Part shown: positions 27,601 to 30,174 of the stretch, piece after piece
Layout: every line of letters starts with the position of its first letter
How positions within the stretch are numbered: position 1 is the stretch's first letter
Source: DASCNA01 sp036011305
Lineage (GTDB): Bacteria; Verrucomicrobiota; Lentisphaeria; Victivallales; GWF2-38-69
Length of the DNA stretch: 30,174 nucleotides
Reading direction: 5' to 3'
Assembly: GCA_036011305.1 (NCBI GenBank)
Contig: DASCNA010000241.1
Span: 1-30,174 of the forward strand
The notes under the pieces: generated by a model
Databases searched by the model: none
Seen by the model: the letters and a program-made list of their open reading frames with translations, nothing else
What the model was told of the DNA's origin: nothing
Made by a program: the position numbers and the translations under genes

Positions 27601-28182
27601 TCAATCAGTAAAACTCTTAAAGATATTTTCAATGGTATTACTATATCCAGATGCTTTATGTTCATTGATCCACGTTAACTTTTGTCTTTCATTATTTATA
27701 ATAAAAGACTCTTCAAACTGTGCCATCCATGAGTGTTTGATGATGTTCCATTCACGTTCTCTCACTATTTTTTTTATTTCTCCAGGCACACCTGTTACAA
27801 AACTATTATCAGGGATTTCTCTTGTTACAACTGCCCCAGCCGCAATTAAACAATTATTACCAACAACAGTATCAATAATTTTTGCACCTATTCCAACCAT
27901 ACAGTTTTTACCTACAACACTTTTATGTACTATTGCTCCATGTGTAATATTAGTACCATCACCTATTTGGAGTCCTTTACCTGTACATCCAATTCCATGA
28001 ATTATACAGTTGTCATTTATACAGACACCTTCTCCAAAAATCATTTTATCAAGATCTGCGCGTACTACAGCACCAGGATAAATTCTACCGTTTGGTCCCA
28101 TTGTAACATCTCCAAACACCCATGATGTATCAGCAATTAAACAGGTTGGGTGTAACTTTGATTCATCATTCACGAACAACAT
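27601..28182 (-). CDS. Gamma-carbonic-anhydrase-like left-handed beta-helix protein (PaaY/CaiE/YrdA type)
   Basis: The protein has 193 residues of hexapeptide repeats (for example VFGDVTMGPNGRIYPGAVVRADL) followed by a C-terminal helix. The three metal histidines of the gamma-CA family are present as H62 (CIIHG), H81 (ITHG) and H86 (IVHK). Members act as carbonic anhydrases or, like PaaY, as acyl-CoA thioesterases, and many are uncharacterised. GAGGTG precedes the ATG. It starts 33 nt after the ThDP enzyme stop, so they form an operon, and a role tied to CoA thioesters or to CO2 released by decarboxylation is a reasonable guess. Confidence 0.85.
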   Translation of the reverse strand: MLFVNDESKLHPTCLIADTSWVFGDVTMGPNGRIYPGAVVRADLDKMIFGEGVCINDNCIIHGIGCTGKGLQIGDGTNITHGAIVHKSVVGKNCMVGIGAKIIDTVVGNNCLIAAGAVVTREIPDNSFVTGVPGEIKKIVREREWNIIKHSWMAQFEESFIINNERQKLTWINEHKASGYSNTIENIFKSFTD

Positions 28183-28215
28183 GATATCACCTCTTATTTA
28201 TTGGTTTATGATATA

Positions 28216-29895
28216 TTAATTATGCGATGCTAAATGTCCACTTTCAACTCCTGCATGTGGGTCAATTGTACAGTTAATCAGTGCTGGCTTAGCTTCGGCT
28301 AAAGCTTCTTTCAATGCAGTCCTAAGCCTCTTGGCATTATCCACGTTATAGCCTTTACCACCAAAGGCTTCAATCAGTTTATCATATCTTGCATTTCCTA
28401 TAAAACAGGCAGGAGCTGGGTCTCCCTTATAAAAACTTTTGGCGTCGCCTTTATAAATACCACCATTATTCATAATTAATATAATAACTGGTAGTTTATA
28501 TCTGCATATCACTTCTATTTCCATGCCACTGAAACCAAAAGCGGCGTCGCCTTCAATTGCTAAAACTAAATTTTCTGAATTAGTAGCAGCAGCAATAGAG
28601 TATGGCATACCTACTCCCATTGTACCCCAACTTCCAGTATCAAGTCTTTTGCGAGGTAAATACATTGGTATAATTGTTCTAGCTACATCTAAGGTGTTAG
28701 CTCCTTCATTTACTATCATGGTTTCAGGAAATTCAGTAAGTACATTTTTTACTACCCCGAAAGCAGTTGTAAAGTTCATTGGATAAGCGACATTTAATAA
28801 ACGTTGATCCATCTTTTGTGTATTAATACTTACTTTATTTTTTATTAAATTCTGCCATTCTTGAGGTGCTTTATAGCCTGTTTTTTTTACATTTTCTAAT
28901 AATTTATTTATTACGTTGCAAGCATCACCTACAATGGGAACTTCAATATTTAAATTACTGTCCATTTCATCTTCGCAAATGTCTATCTGAATAAACTTAC
29001 AATTTGTATTCCACTTAGGAGTTGTACCGTGCTGCAATATCCAGTTAAGTCGCCCCCCAATAAGAATAGCTACGTCTACTTGACCTAGAGCTAGCGATCT
29101 GGCTGCAACTGCAGAGTATTCGTGATTATCAGAGATAAGACCTTTTGCCATCGGAGTAGGAATAAATGGTATTTCTGTCTGCTCAACAAATGCCTTTAAG
29201 GCTTTCTCTGCTTTGCTGTATGCAGCACCCTTACCAATTACAATTAAAGGTTTTTTAGCATTTTTCAGTAAATTTGCTGCATAAGTGATAGATTTTTCAG
29301 AAGGGTAAGTGTGTGGTATTTTTTTTATCTTTTTTCTTGATGCTTTCTCTGCATTAATTTCTGTTATAGTTTCATGTAAAACATTTGTAGGCAACTCGAC
29401 ATAAACTCCTCCTGGCCTACCTGAAGTAGATACCCGTACTGCCCTGGCTATGACTGCCCCTATCGCGGCAATAGTATTAGCTTTAAATGTAGATTTTGCA
29501 TACGGTTTAGCAGCTGTTATCTGGTCAAACTCCTGAAAGTCACCCTGTCCAATACCTGCTTTTTCTATGTCACTTGAGCCACTGATAAGAATCATTGGAA
29601 AACTGTTCTCTGTAGCATTTGCCAGCCCTGCCAATGCATTTGTAAAGCCAGGACCTGCTACAGTTAAGCAAACTCCCGGAACTTGTGTGAGGTAACCTGC
29701 AGCACCTGCAGCTATTGAAGCAGCCTGTTCATTTCTCATACCTATATATCTTATGTTGTGCTTTTGTATTTCATAGGCAAGCTGAGTTACTGGTATTCCC
29801 ATTATCCCATATACAATCTTAATTCCCTGTGTTTTTAATTCATTTGCAACTAATGAATACCCACTAACAGTAGCTTTATTGTTAATATTTTCCAT
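28216..29895 (-). CDS. Oxalyl-CoA decarboxylase / 2-hydroxyacyl-CoA lyase-type ThDP enzyme
   Basis: This 559-residue thiamine-diphosphate enzyme aligns without gaps to Oxalobacter oxalyl-CoA decarboxylase (recalled sequence) over its first 130 residues. It includes GIPVTQLA (I34), catalytic E56 (RNEQAAS), and later RPGGVYVELP, GRLNWILQHG, EGDAAFGFSGMEIE with NNGGIYKGD (Mg/ThDP site), FGGKGY and DPHAGVESGH. Residues 120-121 are Phe-Gln, where oxalyl-CoA decarboxylase has Tyr-Glu; Phe-Gln-Glu is more like 2-hydroxyacyl-CoA lyase. So it either decarboxylates oxalyl-CoA to formyl-CoA or cleaves/forms C-C bonds on 2-hydroxyacyl-CoA. No formyl-CoA transferase (frc) is adjacent. It is unlikely to be acetolactate synthase. 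An AAGG ribosome site lies 7 nt before the ATG. Confidence 0.85.
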   Translation of the reverse strand: MENINNKATVSGYSLVANELKTQGIKIVYGIMGIPVTQLAYEIQKHNIRYIGMRNEQAASIAAGAAGYLTQVPGVCLTVAGPGFTNALAGLANATENSFPMILISGSSDIEKAGIGQGDFQEFDQITAAKPYAKSTFKANTIAAIGAVIARAVRVSTSGRPGGVYVELPTNVLHETITEINAEKASRKKIKKIPHTYPSEKSITYAANLLKNAKKPLIVIGKGAAYSKAEKALKAFVEQTEIPFIPTPMAKGLISDNHEYSAVAARSLALGQVDVAILIGGRLNWILQHGTTPKWNTNCKFIQIDICEDEMDSNLNIEVPIVGDACNVINKLLENVKKTGYKAPQEWQNLIKNKVSINTQKMDQRLLNVAYPMNFTTAFGVVKNVLTEFPETMIVNEGANTLDVARTIIPMYLPRKRLDTGSWGTMGVGMPYSIAAATNSENLVLAIEGDAAFGFSGMEIEVICRYKLPVIILIMNNGGIYKGDAKSFYKGDPAPACFIGNARYDKLIEAFGGKGYNVDNAKRLRTALKEALAEAKPALINCTIDPHAGVESGHLASHN

Positions 29896-30066
29896 ATGTA
29901 GGCCTTTTATTTTAATCCAGACATATAAATAATTTGGTTAATGTCGCTAATTCACATACAATGTGTAATTATTTTCAACATAATATAATAAAATTATAAA
30001 TAGACCTGTTGCCAGTTAAATTCCAATTTTATCTTACTTAAATTCAACTTACAAGTGCAACCCCAT
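29896..30066. other. Region between the ThDP enzyme gene and the IS30-like transposase
   Basis: This should hold the promoter of the minus-strand ThDP operon and the 3' end of the IS. CACAT-ACA-ATGTG at about 29953-29965 is a short inverted repeat. The stretch 30016-30062, reading on the minus strand GGTTGCACTTGTAAGTTG, resembles the non-coding tail of IS30-family elements. The exact terminal inverted repeat cannot be set because the other end lies outside the window. Confidence 0.35.
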
Positions 30067-30174
30067 CTAATTAATTCCAGAAGCTAGAACTTCATATGGA
30101 GTTTTATAGCCCAATGTTTTTCTTGGGCGGCTATTTATGAGGTGCTGCACGTGCAGCACCTCATCCTCTAAAAT
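30067..30174 (-). CDS. IS30-family transposase, C-terminal 35 residues (partial)
   Basis: On the minus strand an open frame enters from the right edge and stops at TAG (30067-30069). It reads INSRPRKTLGYKTPYEVLA, the hallmark C-terminal motif of IS30 transposases (N-x-RPRKxLGxKTPxEV). The catalytic DDE domain lies outside the window. Just before this motif the coding DNA contains a 28-bp perfect palindrome at 30137-30164. Confidence 0.9.
   Translation of the reverse strand: MLEDEVLHVQHLINSRPRKTLGYKTPYEVLASGIN
30137..30164. repeat. 28-bp perfect palindrome inside the transposase gene
   Basis: The 14-nt arm ATGAGGTGCTGCAC (30137-30150) is followed at once by its exact reverse complement to 30164. 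It encodes EVLHVQHL in the transposase frame, which is compatible with normal coding. It is much more G/C-rich than its surroundings. Confidence 0.85.

Larger units (their letters stand above)
30015..30174 (-). mobile_element. 3' end of an IS30-family insertion sequence (partial)
   Basis: The element is recognised from its transposase tail (next entry) and the tail-end sequence after its stop. It continues past the right edge. The inner boundary near 30015 is an estimate. IS30-type copies often sit at contig ends because they are repeated in the genome. Confidence 0.6.

Noticed and set aside
27548..28000. Plus-strand open frame of 150 codons opposite the hexapeptide-repeat gene
   Set aside because: It is a reverse-strand reading of the beta-helix repeats (low-complexity Pro/Thr/Leu-rich) with no protein similarity.
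28216..29895. The ThDP enzyme as the missing acetolactate synthase large subunit (ilvB) for the orphan ilvN
   Set aside because: Its motifs (GIPVTQLA, RNEQAAS, NNGGIYKGD, DPHAGVESGH) follow oxalyl-CoA decarboxylase, it lies 17 kb away on the other strand, and it sits in an acyl-CoA gene group.
1..30174. CRISPR array, prophage genes or rRNA operon
   Set aside because: No regularly spaced direct repeats, phage structural genes or rRNA-like segments were seen on either strand.

Overview
This is about 30 kb of AT-rich bacterial chromosome. The genes are densely packed and mostly housekeeping, with a more accessory-looking right end. An RND efflux pump, two lipoproteins with clear lipoboxes and two ArnT-like membrane glycosyltransferases point to a diderm (Gram-negative) organism. 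The GH130 phosphorylase beside a sodium/solute symporter and the strongly A+T-rich genes would fit a host-associated or fermentative lineage. I considered Lentisphaerota or another PVC relative, but nothing here proves a phylum, so the taxonomy is left open.

Left part (1-7.2 kb). A minus-strand efflux operon runs membrane fusion lipoprotein, RND pump, small 84-residue lipoprotein, then a small exported protein cut by the window edge. A lone, Asn/Lys-rich putative exported protein follows on the plus strand and converges on truA.

Middle (7.3-19.8 kb). Plus-strand genes are an M16C (PreP-like) metalloprotease, an orphan acetolactate synthase small subunit (ilvN), a small zinc-ribbon protein and a good intrinsic terminator. 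Next come two consecutive GT-C glycosyltransferase-like membrane proteins, the second tightly linked to rlmN, then folE, and a FabB-type ketoacyl synthase 4 nt before tsaD. trpC converges from the other strand.

19.8-26.3 kb. On the minus strand lie a small two-helix membrane protein and a carbohydrate operon (sodium/solute symporter then GH130 phosphorylase). The operon has a candidate promoter overlapped by a near-perfect inverted repeat and ends at a 12-bp-stem hairpin. After an 842-bp AT-rich gap without recognisable genes, nadC, tilS and tRNA-Leu(UAG) run on the plus strand.

Right end (26.3-30.2 kb). All genes are on the minus strand: an oxalyl-CoA decarboxylase/2-hydroxyacyl-CoA lyase-type ThDP enzyme, a gamma-carbonic-anhydrase-like hexapeptide protein, a TudS-related (DUF523-like) putative desulfidase, and a decayed hot-dog thioesterase that I reconstructed from three frames. 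The window ends inside an IS30-family transposase whose last codons contain a 28-bp perfect palindrome. This end looks like a mobile, partly degraded acyl-CoA/sulfur module and is the best place for a second look. I did not find a clear, complete, previously undescribed system.
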